Part shown: positions 13,901-27,599 of the stretch, one piece after another | How the letters are laid out: every line of letters starts with the position of its first letter | Position numbering within the stretch: position 1 is the first letter of the stretch | Assembly: GCA_004026145.2 (NCBI GenBank) | Contig: CP034994.1 | Span: 17,297,400-17,361,399, forward strand | Length of the DNA: 64,000 nt | Direction of reading: 5' to 3' | Source: Takifugu bimaculatus | Taxonomy: Eukaryota; Chordata; Actinopteri; Tetraodontiformes; Tetraodontidae | Translations under genes and position numbers: made by a program | The notes under the pieces: generated by a model | The model's database searches: none | Told to the model about the DNA's origin: nothing | The model's input: only the letters and a program-made list of their open reading frames with translations

Positions 13901-16900
13901 AGCGTTGGGTTTCGTAGCTCATTAATCATTGAGGATCAGGCTTGGCAAGAGCGCCGTGGCAACGCTGGCAGATCATGAACGCATCGTGTTATCATGTCAA
14001 TGCTGGACATATCAAACTTCCTGTTTTTGGTTGTTGGGTATTGTTTTGGGGCAGGGACCCTGAAGCGTTTAGTAATGCCCTAAGGTCTGTTTATTTTGGT
14101 CCAAACTGCACCACTTTATTTTGAAAACTCCACTTAATTCCCATTTGAACTAACCTTCACTGCCCCCCAACACTTTTAATGCAGGATTGACTCCTGTTGC
14201 CCTGTTAGCCCCGATCTTAATTTAAAACTCCATATGGGGGCAAAGATGCAGGCCTGTGTCTGAATAATGGTTTTCACACTGCAAGACGCTCTCTAAGAAT
14301 CACAGCGAACTTTGACTCTTGCAGAAAACAACGGAAGTTCCTTCAGGACTGACTTGGAATCACTCTGTATTAAATTCCACCGCTTTATCAACAAACGCCA
14401 TCCCCGTGGCATTATATACATAGTTTTAATTTCCTGGAGTGGATTAAGTGGCCGCTCGGACCCACCGCGCTATTGTGTCAGGCATCTGGACCGAGTTATC
14501 TGCTTTCTGCTGACCTCTCCCAGTGAATAATGCCTTCCTCTGTTTGGCCGCGAGGTCGGCTTGGAAGGAAAAGGTCACTTAAATACTCAGTCAATGTTTA
14601 ATTACTCTTGCAGTATATCCCTGAGTCTCTGTGTGTGAGGGGAAGACGGCGGCCTGCTCTGAATGACCTGAACTTTCTATTATGTGGATTTGCTGGGTGG
14701 AACCGTGTGGATTCTCACTCTCATGGGGAGAAAATTGCTTCTATATAGAGAATATATAAGTAATTAAACACGGATACGTCATCTTTCTATTATACACATG
14801 GTCCTCAGTGTCAACTACAGAAAAACTATGAGTTCATCGTGGGGTTGGAGTCTATGACAGTTGAGAGTAATCACTAAAAATAAACATCTTTTCCTTGGAT
14901 AACTGGAGAGAACGAAGCTCCAAGAAAAACACGAATGAAGCAGAGTGACTAAAATAATATTATTCACACAGCAGCATCAGCATAAACTGGAATCCAGTGA
15001 CTCTAGATGAGGCCTCCAAAACCAGAAAAAAGAGAAAGTTACCTACACAGAGACAGACGTTCTTTACTGATGAATATAACAAATAGGCCACATATCACAG
15101 ACACCTTTATCCTTAGAAACTCTTTACATTACTGCTCAGAGCTTCTCAGCGATATATGAAGCTTCTTTAAATCTGAACTGTCTTTTAAATTAACACATTT
15201 ACAGTGCAAGTTACTAAAGTTTCCAGGATCTTCCCAGGTTGAACCCAAAAAAAGGACGAGTTTAGAATCAACAGCCAGTGTAAAAGATATTTAAGTGTGA
15301 AGTGGTGTGGAATGGCAGAGCTCCATGATTATAAATCTCATATTTAACTGCACACCTCCAATCCCCCCCCCCCCATCCCGACTTATTTTTAACTTAAACC
15401 ATATGTGTAGAATTCTGTGGATTCTAGATTGTTTCCCAGCATCGTGATGGAGGGCGTGCATGTGTTGAGACCTGCCTTTACACTGGGGGAAGCTGTCTTC
15501 TGTCATTCCTTCTCCCTGCACTTGTAGGTACAAGCTCTTAAATCAATCTCACCATCTCACTTTGGCAACATATCTGGAGTCAAGACGCACTTATTCCACG
15601 GTTGTTTATCGACCACATAGAGCTCACAAACATGAACTTCTTAATAAAAGTTATTTCACAGCTGGAAATGTCATCTGGAAAAACGGAGATCATTTTAGAT
15701 TTGAGGAGCAGTGGAACAGAAATGGCATCTGCCTCAGTAATGACGCAGTTGGGAGTTCGTTTGAGTCTCATTATAGTGCTGAAATCACTGTACGTAAGTC
15801 ACGCAGAGGGTGCAACACTAACATGACTTCATGTAAGGATTCCTTACAAAATGACGAAGCCTAAGGGGCGCTCTGTATTTGAAATGGACAGGTGAAGTCA
15901 ATATTTATTTCTTCCCAGAACCCCCCATGTTTGCCCTTTAATACCATAATCCGTCAGAGCTTTTGTATTCTGAAGTTCACCCTGTAGAGTTTGGAGGAGG
16001 CCCACTGTGGACCGGGGGAGTTCCGCACACCCCTCCCAAATTTAAGGCTGCAAAGTCATTGAATTTGGGAGCGGCTAACTGGAAACATGTGCCTGGAAAT
16101 CTACACGTAAACATGCTCTGTGATGAGAAATGAACACATCATTCAAGCTAAACACGCAGCACAATGTGAAGTGATGAAGACAGGGAAAGCTCGCGAAGGA
16201 ACGCAGAAGAGGAGCGATGTAATCTGGCGTTTCAGCCTCAGCCAGAATCAACAGGTGTGTGGAAGAAAGTCAAAAAAGGAACAGTAGGCCTCTGCAGAAC
16301 CCGCATGAGTGAGCGTATATACATATTGAGCACGCTCAACGCTCTGCTTTATGTCATTTAGCTGCTACATCACATAATTGTGGAGCACCGCATGATCAAC
16401 CATGGCCATCAGACATTCGAGGTTCCCTTTAGAAACCTCCAGTAACGGTGTGCCCAACAGACCGTGATGTGGAACTGGGAGGGGTTGTGTGTGTGGTTTG
16501 GCTTTCAAATTTTATGTTTTGTTCCTTTAAACAGTAAATCTTTGAACATTCACTGCATTCACTTCCATCTTTCTTTCTTTTTGTAGATGAGCCGCAGCCT
16601 CTGTCCCAGTCAAATGGGCCCCTACTCGCCCCAGGGCCCCTTCCCCCTCTGACCACCCCACCGACCCCACCCATGGACTCCCCCGTGCCCTCCGTGTGCC
16701 TCATGCCCACACCCACCCCTCCCCCGTCCTCCACCTCCCCTGGGTGCAGCAGCAGCGGCGGCTCAGAGCAGGTCGGGCCTGGGCAGCTGGTTTTGGCAGG
16801 TTCCAGCGCCTCAGCCTCCAGCAGCCCGTCGAATCCAGAGACGGAGGAAGACAAGGCCAAGAAGCTGCTGTACTGCTCACTGTGCAAGGTGGCCGTCAAC

Positions 16901-19900
16901 TCCCTGTCACAGCTGGAGGCTCACAACAAAGGTGGGTTCACCTCATTCAGAAACCCGGTCAGAAATCTGTAGGATGTTGTGACTCTGCAGTCAATAACCA
17001 CTAATCTCCTTCATGTAGAGAAGGAAGAATGAATGATTGATTTGGAAAAAACAGGGTTTCAAGGTTGGTGCCAAACAGATAAAAACAGCAGAATTACAGA
17101 ATTCAGAGACGGTTTAAAGGATGGTAAAATAACGAGGCAAATTAACATCTCATAAAAGCCTGCTGGTAAAAGTTGGCTTCCACAGGAGATGCAACGAATT
17201 CACTCTTCAGGCCAGCTTTACCCGCTGGAGCAGGTCGTTCCCTATAGCCCCATCACCTTCGGTCTTCAACCTTGACTTTGCAACAGCCAGAAAGGCCTCA
17301 CCTGAGGCTCTGAGGCTGCAGACTGAGTCTTACAGGGATAATAACACTCAAATGTCTGAGGGTCCGAATCATTTGATCACTAAAAACAACCACAGTGCTG
17401 TGAGACACTGATGTGCAGAAAATGTATCACACATTCATTTATATGATGCAGTATATTACATAATTCATAACTAATATCTTGTATATATATGCAGTAATTG
17501 TGACTCCAACAGCCTCCCATGACTCTGTTCCTCATACCGGTAAATCTATATTTGTTTGTTCTTCAGAAGTTAATAGAAGTGTACTAGAAACCCAAACTTA
17601 CGGTGCTTGATTACCGTCATTGTCACCACCAATATATCAGCTGCTGACTTGACAGCGTCTCAGTCAAGGTTACCGGGAGCAACATGGATCAGCAGAAAAA
17701 TGATCTGTTTGACGCTTGCAGACATGCAGGTGGCAACAGTGCACAGATCTCCAGCTTTTAGCTACGTGTGCGCTCTCTCTAATACAGCACGCTCCACCTT
17801 CATCACCGACAAGATGCTTCTAAACTTCTCCCCTTCTTAAATATTCCGGATTTACTTTGCATATGCAGCATCAAAAACCTGTTCCCCTAAAGCTTTCTGC
17901 AAAAAAAAGAAAAGAAACTGCAGCGGCAGTTAAGGCGGATGAGCAGTGAGGGACTTAAGCTGAGGAACAAGAGTGTGTCTTAGTGAGTATGCGTGAGCGT
18001 ACATGTGTTCACACTTGAGCATTAATTCCTACAGTGCTCACTCGCTGTGCCACTTTCTCATGGTTCTAAACAGCCTTTGGTGCTTGTCGCCTGTCTTTGA
18101 CCTTTTTGCACAGATTTTTCCAGCATGTTCTCAACATCACATAATAAGGCTGCTACTGCGTCACACACGCCTTCAGCTTGAAAATAGCCAAAATTGCACA
18201 TTTTGCTACAGTAAGAAGAAAAGGCACAATCACAAAAGCATTATGTTTGATTTACAGTACCTATAAAATTTGTGCTTTACCATGTGGCAATTAACTATTC
18301 GTTTGTGTGTGTGTGTGTGTGTCTGTGTGTGTGTGTGTCTGTGTGTGTGAGAGAGAGAGAGAGAGGTTAAAATCATCTGGAAACAATCGTCCTCAGTAGC
18401 AATGCTGTAACTGTCCACTGGGGTCTAAAATAAAATCATATGTCGTGCAGATTAAAGCAGCAGGAAGGAACAATCAACAGAAATAGGATAAAAAAGCAAG
18501 ACAGCATGAGAGAGATATGATATCCATCTGTCATTTTTACATTTATGCAACAGTTTGCTGCATTCTGCTGCACTGTTTTCGTGTTTACACTGTGATTCCA
18601 GCCAACGGAGGCAGAAACCCACTGACCGAAAATAGAACAAAGGCAAAAACATAGATCCCGAGAGCACATATCTGCTATGAGGCAAAGGAAGTCAATACTT
18701 ATTATTATTATTAGAATACTTCCCTAATAGAACACATAACCTTTATGCTGCCAGGCAGCCCATTACAGGGGATCTTTATTCCGTAACCACAACTCTAAGG
18801 GATTTTGGAGATTGACTCAGATACAAATTGCAGGATGGTTTAAGAGTGGAGAAAGAGGCTGTAGGAAGTACCAGAGATCGATCTGGGCCGCTTAAGAGAC
18901 ATTAAAGTCACAAAATGTTCCAGATCACCTATTTTATCTTGCAGCACAGTTTCAAAATAAACTAGAAAAAAACTAGAAATATTATGTAGTCAGTGGTACA
19001 CATTTTTTAAGTAATGGAGTAATATGTATGTAGTAAGTGCGTTTTATAAATTGCCAACATTTGATGGAAAAATCGAAACCAGAACTGAAACTGGTTTTGC
19101 ATGAACTCCACATTTATGAGCACAACGGCTTCTTCTCACTGTCAATAAAGGCTCAAAAACAGCATTAATGCACAGACAACAAAGGTGCAGGTGTCACCAT
19201 CAGCACCGGAATCGCAATACGTCCTCAGATTGTGGCACTGTACGTGGTTCCGCACCAACACCGCCAGTCTCACGGTGACATTGGACCTTAAATCCATCCT
19301 GGAAACCCTCAACACGCTTGTGCAGCTGCTTCCCTCTAGCGGTATTACTTTGTAATTACCTTGCAATTATTCGGCAGATTCAGAAGCAGCATTGACATTT
19401 TTCAGCTGAAAAGAGCAAATTAAACAGACATAATTTCTGACATGGTTATTTTTTACTTTATCTTTTAGGTACAAAACACAAAACTATTCTTGAGGCACGC
19501 AGTGGGTTGGGTCCTATTAAAGCTTACCCTCGCTTGGGCCCCAAACCCAGCGGAGAGCAGGGCGGGGGGCCGGTGGACCCCAATACTCAGGAACGAACCT
19601 TCCACTGTGAGATCTGCAACGTGCGGGTCAACTCTGAACTTCAACTTAAACAGGTAGAAAGGAGTGCTGATGCAACATCTATGAAAAATGTATGTTTAGT
19701 AAATTTCTTAATTAGTTAATATGAGAGATATTTTTATAGTTGTGCTCCCATGTTCTTTACTTTCAGCACATATCAAGTCGAAGGCACCGAGACGGCATGG
19801 CGGGCAAACCTAACCCCCTTCTCAGCCGACATAAGAAGCACAGGGGAGCTGATCTGACGGTAACCTTTCACCATTAAACTCTAACGCCACCTGCGACAGT

Positions 19901-20405
19901 CAATACAAGTGAGAGAGTCAATACAGTGACAACATGTCTGCAGATCTTCGAGGTGCTTACAAAGTGCTGCTTTAAACTTTACAAAATCCAGCCAGTTGTT
20001 CGAGCTTTGGCCTCGCACCCCTCTGAAAAATTCCCATCTGTACTAAATCCTAAGCATCTGTATTATATTTGCTCTTCTCTGCTTCTCTTGACCTTCTGGA
20101 AGTAATTATTTGACCCTTATCTCCCTCTCTCTATTCACACTCTTTCCTTCTTGCAGTCTTCTCTGACCTTCTCTAAGGATCTCACCAAAGCTTTGGGTGC
20201 GGGGCTTCTGCCCAACCCCCTGGCGGTTGCCGCGGCAATGGCCGCCGCAGCGTCTTCCAACCCGCTGGCTCTCCGCGCAGCAGCCCCCGCACCCCACCCG
20301 CACCACCATCTTTTGCAAGGCCCACCGCTGAGCCACGCCATCCTGAGGCCTGCGCCGGGGCCCATCCGCACCACGCACGGGCCCATCCTCTTCTCTCCGT
20401 ACTGA
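1217..20405 (+). CDS. znf385a: ZNF385A-like zinc finger protein (seven coding exons)
   Basis: Exons: 1217-1367 (first in-frame ATG 1269), 6072-6182, 11003-11177, 16587-16931, 19469-19653, 19767-19859, 20157-20405 (stop 20403). All junctions are AG/GT and in phase, giving 418 codons from ATG 1269; human ZNF385A has about 386. Three U1/matrin-type C2H2 fingers are visible, each C-x2-C-x12-H-x5-H: CNVCQIRF... split between exons 2 and 3, YCSLCKVAVNS... between exons 4 and 5, HCEICNVRVNS... between exons 5 and 6. The N-terminus (MIQPHLDMKSFLQFP), the MDPVQKAV start of exon 2 and the C-terminus GPILFSPY resemble ZNF385A, a nuclear and cytoplasmic RNA/DNA-binding protein linked to p53 target choice and mRNA transport. 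The middle exon is rich in Pro and Ser. The frame is open upstream of ATG 1269 to the acceptor, so a further 5' exon may add residues. The paralogues znf385b, c and d are less likely but not excluded by eye. Confidence 0.88.
1368..6071 (+). other. znf385a intron 1
   Basis: Mostly featureless non-coding sequence. It contains a purine-rich patch with a G run near 3295-3305, a possible alternative first exon near 3622-3741 and a short CCA tract near 4973-4994. No other coding exon was recognised on either strand. Confidence 0.6.
3622..3741 (+). CDS. Possible alternative first coding exon of znf385a
   Basis: An ATG at 3622 opens 40 codons that end at a strong donor (GAAG then GTGAGT, boundary 3741/3742). 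The exon ends in phase 0, the same phase as the exon at 6072, so joining them would give a protein that starts MSEDAAAHCHADAETQ and runs into MDPVQKAV. It lies just downstream of a GC- and purine-rich patch that could be a promoter. ZNF385-family genes in mammals are known to use alternative first exons. There is no transcript evidence here, and a 40-codon open frame with a donor can occur by chance, so this is a hypothesis. Confidence 0.3.
7501..7563. repeat. poly-C tract
   Basis: Almost uninterrupted C for about 60 bases, broken by single A residues. The minus strand is a near-pure G tract with strong quadruplex potential, and the true length is uncertain in an assembly. Confidence 0.95.
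9074..9127. repeat. (CT)n microsatellite
   Basis: About 27 CT units within intron 2 of the znf385a-like gene. Confidence 0.95.
10844..10921. repeat. (GT)n microsatellite
   Basis: About 39 uninterrupted GT units, ending about 80 bases before the exon at 11003. Confidence 0.95.
11178..16586 (+). other. znf385a intron 3
   Basis: Non-coding. A 20-base G run sits at 11215-11234 immediately after the donor. The rest is unremarkable unique-looking sequence, and no exon was recognised on either strand. Confidence 0.6.
11215..11234. repeat. poly-G tract
   Basis: Twenty G residues, about 40 bases downstream of the exon 3 donor at 11177/11178, on the transcribed RNA sense strand. Confidence 0.9.
16932..19468 (+). 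other. znf385a intron 4
   Basis: Non-coding. It contains a GT tract that turns into GA repeats at 18305-18365. Nothing else was recognised. Confidence 0.6.
18305..18365. repeat. (GT)n(GA)n compound microsatellite
   Basis: Interrupted GT repeats followed directly by about eight GA units. Confidence 0.9.
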
Positions 20406-23100
20406 CACCGGGTCCTGTGAGGAACAGCAACTCCAAAAGCACACTGTGAAGATTCAACCATAACAACCACCGGCTGATAGGAGACACCAACCCAACCATT
20501 TAAATACTGAACTTAGAGAAAAGCAAGGGAAAAGAGGTGTGGAATAAATTAGAAAATTCTCTTTCCTCCCCTTACCTGGATCTCTCCCTTTATTTCAAGG
20601 ATGTGCGGGGGGGTCTCAGATGCAACGAACAGAGGAGAGATTGTCATTATGCATTAACCTCCCTCCTACGTCTGTCACTTCCCTCCGTACCTCTCCCTTG
20701 CATTGAGGACCGGCCACGGCTTTCTCAACAGGACAGAAGAAACACATGCAGACCTTTCTCAAAGCATTACGCCACATGCGGCGTTACATTCTTCTGGACC
20801 AGGTTGGTTTTGCTCCTGTCATCTCAGCTCAGTGTGTGTATATTTTTTTGTCTCATCCTATGCACCTCAAAGCCCAAGACACAAATGTCCTGACAGTAGG
20901 GTACCTGCTTCCATGGGTCTATGCTGTATGCAGCACATGTAGCTTTGGCGGCCTCCACGACACTGTGCACGTCCCCTCCAGTGCCGGAGGCTTGCAACTC
21001 TTCGATTCGCGACTCTGGGTCCTCGCCAGGAACAACCAGTCTGAACGGGTCTGATAGATGTGGGGTTGAGAGTGCAGAGAAGTGACTGTAGGGGCCGACA
21101 CTCTACTTTCATTTACTGGGAGGGTGAGGTGAGAGGAGGGCTGGCACGGGTCATTGACCCCAGGCAGGCTGTGCAGACACACAGACCCAAACAAATCTGT
21201 GTTTTAAAATAGACTGTTCGAAAACAGAGGGCTGCAGGGCGCATCTGCCACCCTCTGTAAAGATCAGATAACAGCCTCAGAAAAGGGAAGAGAGGCTAAA
21301 GAAGCAAGCTTTAGTCACACATCAGTGCTGCCTGCACCACTGTCTTTGACTACTGGTTGCGAAATGAATGGCTCAGACGTACTGGACAGTGTTTCTCCTT
21401 CCATCAAAACCATCAGCATCTTGGTCTTTGGCTCCGTTGACAGGGAGGGAGGATTCACTCAGCTGTGACCCTGGGTGATGAAGCATTATGCGTCTGCATG
21501 CAGCCTCATGATGCGTTCCTGCAGCATCGGGGTTGAAGCCTTCTACTCCTGCCTGTATCCTCCTCCTCCTCCTCCTCCTCCTGCTCACCTCCTTGTTTCA
21601 TAGAGGCTGCACTGATGCTGGCAATTATATATAACACTCACACACACCTTACAGAGAGCAAGATGAAAGCCAAATACACTCTTTGAGAAATGATCTCGAG
21701 CCGGAAGGACAGCCATCCCAGGCCGGCTCGGGACTTCTGTGGAATCTTCCTGTCTTACAACTGAAAGCCATGAAATCCCCCATGATTTGCTTTTCTTTTA
21801 CAAAGACTGGTGAGCACTTTGTTTGGTCTAGACTGTTGGTTTGCATATTAAAATCGCACATTGAAAATAAACAATTGTACGATAACGAGCAGGGGAGGAC
21901 AGCGCAACAGAAATATTTTTGTAGGTAGGAAACTGCCAGCGGCGTCATACACGAGGGGGGAGAAGAAGAAGAGGAATCACTGGACGGTGGCTGAGTGTGG
22001 CAGACCAAACCATTCAGCGAGGAGCCGCAGCGGCTCGCTCGGCAGCAGCAGACCTTGCCAGACACCTTGAAACTACACTGTGCCCTTTCATTGAGAAGCA
22101 ATGAGCTCTTATGTCTTACCTTCGTCTGAATATTGCAATGCAATGAGCAATTTTTACCGGAGTGACTCGTTATCATTGTGACATTGTTGTGACATATTGT
22201 CTGGAATCATTAGTAAGGGGAGAGCACACCAGCGGACGGACCTTCCTGTTCTTTTGTGCAGAGTGCAAAGCCCCGGGGGGCACACATGAGGGACAGAGAG
22301 ACACGGAAGTGTAACTGAGCTTAGGGACCGACCCTTCATATTAAAGGGCCTTTTTTGTACGGTAACCTCGCATTAGGGAACAGGGTACAAGCCAGGTGTC
22401 ACGGAATTAAAGCTCGATTTGTTCTACAGGCCTTCATTTTTCATTTGGACTTACTGAGTTTTCTTCCTCTGTGTGTGAGAAATGTCGACCGTAAGTTCAA
22501 GTGGAAACCGCGAGGACGATAATCATCATGCCATTACTTAAAAAAAGAAGCCGCTTGGTGTCTGCTTCCACCGTTGTGCTATTGCTTTTGTGTTGCCGAA
22601 ACAGCATTTTATTGCAGAGTTCATTTTGAGAGCGGGGGGCTGTTCCGGGGTCCGTGCTTTCCTTCTATGGCGTGCGTGTCATGTGTATTTGAGTGTATAC
22701 TGAGACCCGCTCCATCCCTGTACTGTCCACCAGTCAGAGGCAGCCTGGAACTGCGAGTATAAAGTGGCCTAACACAGTAAAGGAAATAATGATTAAAAAA
22801 TAGATTATGGAAGTTATGGATCCAGTGAGGTTTGATCAATTATCCAGCCTGAAATAAAGTCATGCAATCTTGCATCTGTAGGTCACCCGAGTAGCAGCAC
22901 TATAGGTACCTTCATGCTGATTCATCGTCATTATCCACATACAGGAAATAAATGTTAGATTCCCTTTTTTTCTGGGCAGGTATTTCATGTTAGCTGTGTT
23001 TTAGGCTACTAGCCTTAGCCTTATTCTGCCCTCAGCCTCTCCCTGAGCAGAGGCCTCGATGTAATTTTTGTCTTGCCAATAAAGTTATTTTTGAATTTCA
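20406..23100 (+). other. Probable 3' UTR and 3' flank of znf385a
   Basis: No coding exon follows the stop at 20403-20405. Canonical AATAAA signals occur at 23078-23083 and just beyond, so a 3' UTR of about 2.7 kb is plausible. A CCT trinucleotide tract lies near 21558-21582. The 3' end position is inferred only from the signal sequence. Confidence 0.45.
23078..23083 (+). terminator. Candidate polyadenylation signal of znf385a
   Basis: AATAAA on the plus strand within GCCAATAAAGTT. It is the first well-placed signal in a plausible 3' UTR; the cleavage site is not known. Confidence 0.35.
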
Positions 23101-26100
23101 CTGTCTGAGGGAGACAAACTGTTTGTAAGGCGAATTGTAGCAATACCTGACTCATTCTGGCTACTCTTGTTTATTGCAATAAAAAAAAAAAACAATAAAT
23201 GTGTATGTGAGTAAAACAATATAAATGTAATTTAAATGAAAAAGAAACTTTATGGTCAATACTTATGGTATTAAGAGAAACCATGATGAGGGAAAAATAA
23301 ATGTCAATAAATCAGTCAATGAAATCCATTAGTTCAGTGTTGTTATTCATTATTGTGATGAATTACTGTCACTAATGTGTTAACAGACAAGTGCTTTTTT
23401 ACTATTATTAAGCCAATAAACATGCCTAAAAGATGTATAAGTCTGTCTCTATTGGCACTCAATTTGGCACATTAATCTATGATGGAATAAAGGAAAAACC
23501 CGGTCATATCTGATGGAATGTTACATAACTATTTCTGGAATGAAAGGGTGCAAAAGGAGCTGCTGTATGTCGGACTGGCGATGCATTGTTCAGTCTGATG
23601 AAGAGCTACATTATTCCATCCGCCGAGAGCATAAAGCAACATTCATATGGTTCTGGAATATTCACATATTCACGCCTAAACACTTTCTGGGTTCCTGTAA
23701 CAGTACACAATCCGACCGCTAGGTGGCCACAGTGCTTCATCCGGTCGGCAGGTGTGATCCTGCAGCAGCAGAGGGCATCGTTGCATAGAAAGAACAATTT
23801 AGTCTTCTGGCCGTCGTTACTTTGAAATTTGACAAAAATAGACCTGTGCCAGGACTGATATGAACAGCTCATTAATTGTTCAGGGAGCACAGATCTGCCT
23901 TTCGGCTCTCCGAATACACAAAAGGTCATTATAGCGCTAAACATCTGCGAGGGTACTTACTTTGCTTTTAAAATAGCTCTAAAGGACTTTGATGTTTTGT
24001 GGGAATGTGCTATATGAAGCAGAGCATATATTTTTTATTATATATAAATGTATAGTGGATGAGTTATATATATTTGTATATTTATATTTGTTTCAATTCA
24101 AGTAATGAAGATATAATGAAGAAAAGTCATGTATTTATCCAACGCATCACAGCTGAAAGCCAAAGAACTAAGCTAGCATCACTCTATAGTGTTACATCAC
24201 ACATCTGAGAAGCAGCGGCTCTTTTGATGAGAACTCAGTGAATCCAAATATGGCAATAAAATGCCAAGATGGTCACCTACTGAACTTCAAATGGAATCTG
24301 AAGTGGTAGCTGAGGTACAGGTACTTCTTTTCTAAATGGAAGGCGCCATCAGAGAGGAGAGGCCACATTCTAGGGCTTCTCTCTGTCTTCGCACAGTTTA
24401 ACATCATATGTGCTGCAAAAAAGATCCCTGCGGCCCTGATCAGGCTGCAAAAATATACTACTAACAAAAAATCATCATAATAATAGCAATAATAAACATC
24501 CAAACAATTATCTTCTGTTGTTCTGTCAATGTAATTAATCCCCAAAGGAAAGTGGACGCGTGTAATGTGTGTCAAATTGTCAAAATTGTATTTTTCTCTC
24601 TTCAAAAAGAGCTTTAAACACCGTGCTGAGTACAGACAGAGCCGGAAGTGCTCGTCATCACCACGACAAATGTCCTTCATCAGCAGAGAGGTTAATGGAA
24701 GCGTGCACGCTCCTGTCTGCCTCCACAAACATGAGACGGCAGTTCCAAGGACATCGGCTTGGAGCTAATTAACCCAGACTCTTTAAAGAGTCTGAGGGAG
24801 AGAGAGACAAAGAGACAGAGAGAGAGAGAAATCACCACAATGAAGATGAGTCTATAATCTCATTTCCTTAACTAGTCACCAAATTGAGTTAAGAGCAACT
24901 GTGCTGCTTCAGTCGGGCTTGTTTGCCTCTTCATTACACCTGCCTGCGTTCTGCACAACAATGTTCTGAACATTTATTTGATATTGCCTCAGAAATACAA
25001 AACAGCTTCTTCTCATAGCATCTCAGGCATTTATCGAAGCAACCTCTTCTTCGTGTTCTCTGACACGCATCCATCAATCCTCCCTCGGCTGTCGTGCCTC
25101 GGCACAGACAACAGAGCGGCGGACGTGTCTGCAGACAAAAACCAGTGTTAGCAGGTTCAGCTCTTGTAATATTCCATCCTCTTCAGGGAAATTAAGAAAT
25201 CCATGCAATAACTCCCCGGCAGGCTCTGATCTCTCAGGTCATCTCTGGGTACAAGAGGACCGTGTCATACAACATTCATTCAGGGGCAGGCAAATAAACC
25301 CTGAGCCTAATAAGCTTGTGCTCAAAGGCTCCAAAGCGACAGTTTCCCAATGCATTGTTTCCCAGAGGCGTTTTGGTGACTTTTTAAATGTTTGAGGGGC
25401 TGTACAGATAGCAGTTGGCATGGCAGCCGCTTCCTGCGGCTGCACGTGTCCAAGGCGGGACCGCAGCCGAGCGGTCAAGGCGATCCGACGCAGCATCGGC
25501 AATGGCGAGAGTGAATCTAATAAACCGTTCCGCCGAAGACAGAGAGGCAGAGCTGTGTGTCCTTGGGTGAAAACCAAGAGTTTACAGGATAGAATCTCAA
25601 TGTTCTCTAATTAGGTTTGAAATATTCATGGTGCGATATAGATATAGTATCACAGTATATCCTCAGTATTCAGTATATCCTTTCAGACCTCACATATCAG
25701 CATACATAGATATATGTAGGTATGTCAAACACATGTGTCAGAATATGTCACCCAGTAATTAACAGTGTTGTTATAGATTTCCTGGATTCCTATTGGAAAT
25801 GTTACATGAACACACTATAAGACAGAAAGGAAAACGCACGGCTCAGCCTGTCCATGCAGCACACGTTCTCCCACGTCTTTGAATACATAACAACTCTGCC
25901 TGGTTTAATTACCAACTTGTTAATTGCATTACAAATTTGCGTCCTGTAAGCTAAACATTAATGTAAACTGCAGTTTTTCTAGTCACCATTTTTAAGGATC
26001 TTTCATCACGACCCTCTGAGGACCTCGGCCCCACCACACCTAAGCACGTCTCCTCTGTTAATGCATGATAAAAACAGACTATTAAACATTAGTTATGCTT

Positions 26101-27558
26101 CTAAATTGGCAACAATAATGGGTGGTTTAAGTGGTGAAGGTGTTAGTACAGGAAGGAAGAAGCAAATAGTCCCTACAGAAGGCTAATGGCTTTTTTTTAA
26201 CACTGTGTTTAGCACACACACATTATCATACAGGAACATACAAAGAACATATGCACACGCAATCACCAAGAGAGAGGTGTCGACGACAGAGTAAATAATC
26301 ATATATTTACAGATAAGGAAACAGGTTTCAATGCAGCGAAACAACCAAAAAGTCAAAATGAACCTTCTAAACCACCCTGTGATGCCCTCAGAAGCAGAGA
26401 CCCTGAGAAGCGCTAAACTAGGGTTAGCTAAACTAAGCTATGCTACAATAAGATAAGATAAGAACCATAATTCCTTCTTTATATGCTGCCCAGAGGTGTC
26501 AGTGAGTCACAGTTGTCTTTGTAAGGATGTTCTACTTTAACTTCACACCGTGGACCCTGGAGCATCAGAGGAAATGCTGGTGACGAAATAGCGGCGGACA
26601 CCAGCTCAGCTCTAGATCCGGACTCGGGACAGAACGTGAAAGATAGGATGCCAGATTTAATTAGATGATGAATTACTGGCAGACGGAAATAAATACTTCT
26701 GTCATTCAACTGTTTCCTGTTTTGACAGCGAGTCATCATTTCATCGTCTGACGTCCCCTTTCAGACTGGTCCAGCGCTGATGCGAGCGTTCACCATGCGT
26801 GTGAAGTGTGTACATAAACACAAATTATCAACACTTTCACCGCAGCAGGGGAGTAGTGGAGGGCGGCGGAGCCTTTTCTTGTCATCCTTTTAAGGTCTTC
26901 GTGACAGCAAAGTGGTTGAAATGGAAGGGGAGTACATTATCGGCAGGCTGGGATGTTGTTTATGTAAGCAGATGCGACCAGTTTTAGCCAGAGTTTTCAA
27001 CATGCTGTCATCAACTGTTTTGCGACTCGTGTGGTGTCCAGCTTTTTAGATGAGACCGTTTCTGGCTGTATTTCTGAAGGACTGATTCTTTGTTTGAAGG
27101 GCCAGTTGACCCTCATACTTCTGAATTCTGACGTCTTCCGAGAGGTGACCTCCACCGCCAGTGTGGAACTTGGAATGTTGTAGGTTTGCTCGCAATTACA
27201 GTACTTTTTTATTTGTGCTAGGTTCAACATCTGGAGGAGTATTTACCTCATGTAGGAATTTGGATATTTGCTTTTCTCTACATGCTGTAACATGGTGACA
27301 GTCAGATCCAAATTTTAGATGTGGTAATGATGATTTGATCATTTTGACTGAACTTGTCTAAAGCACGCACAATGGGGGGGTTTAAGCCATCAGGTCAAAG
27401 GTCACGAGGTTTGGTGTAAACCAAGTTGGACAAAGTATGAACCCTACTACATGTGACTGCAATGTCATTTACTTTTGAGGAAATATCACCTACATGTATC
27501 AAATTTGACCAAAACAGATTCAACTTTTCCAGCAGCCAATGGGTTAGAGGCAGGAATG

Positions 27559-27599
27559 CACACACACACACAAACACACACACACACCACAAACACACA
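27559..27599. repeat. (CA)n microsatellite
   Basis: Interrupted CA repeats of about 40 bases. Confidence 0.85.

Noticed and set aside
15562..15864. 100-codon plus-strand open frame in znf385a intron 3
   Set aside because: No family signature, and it lies in an intron. The length is expected by chance.
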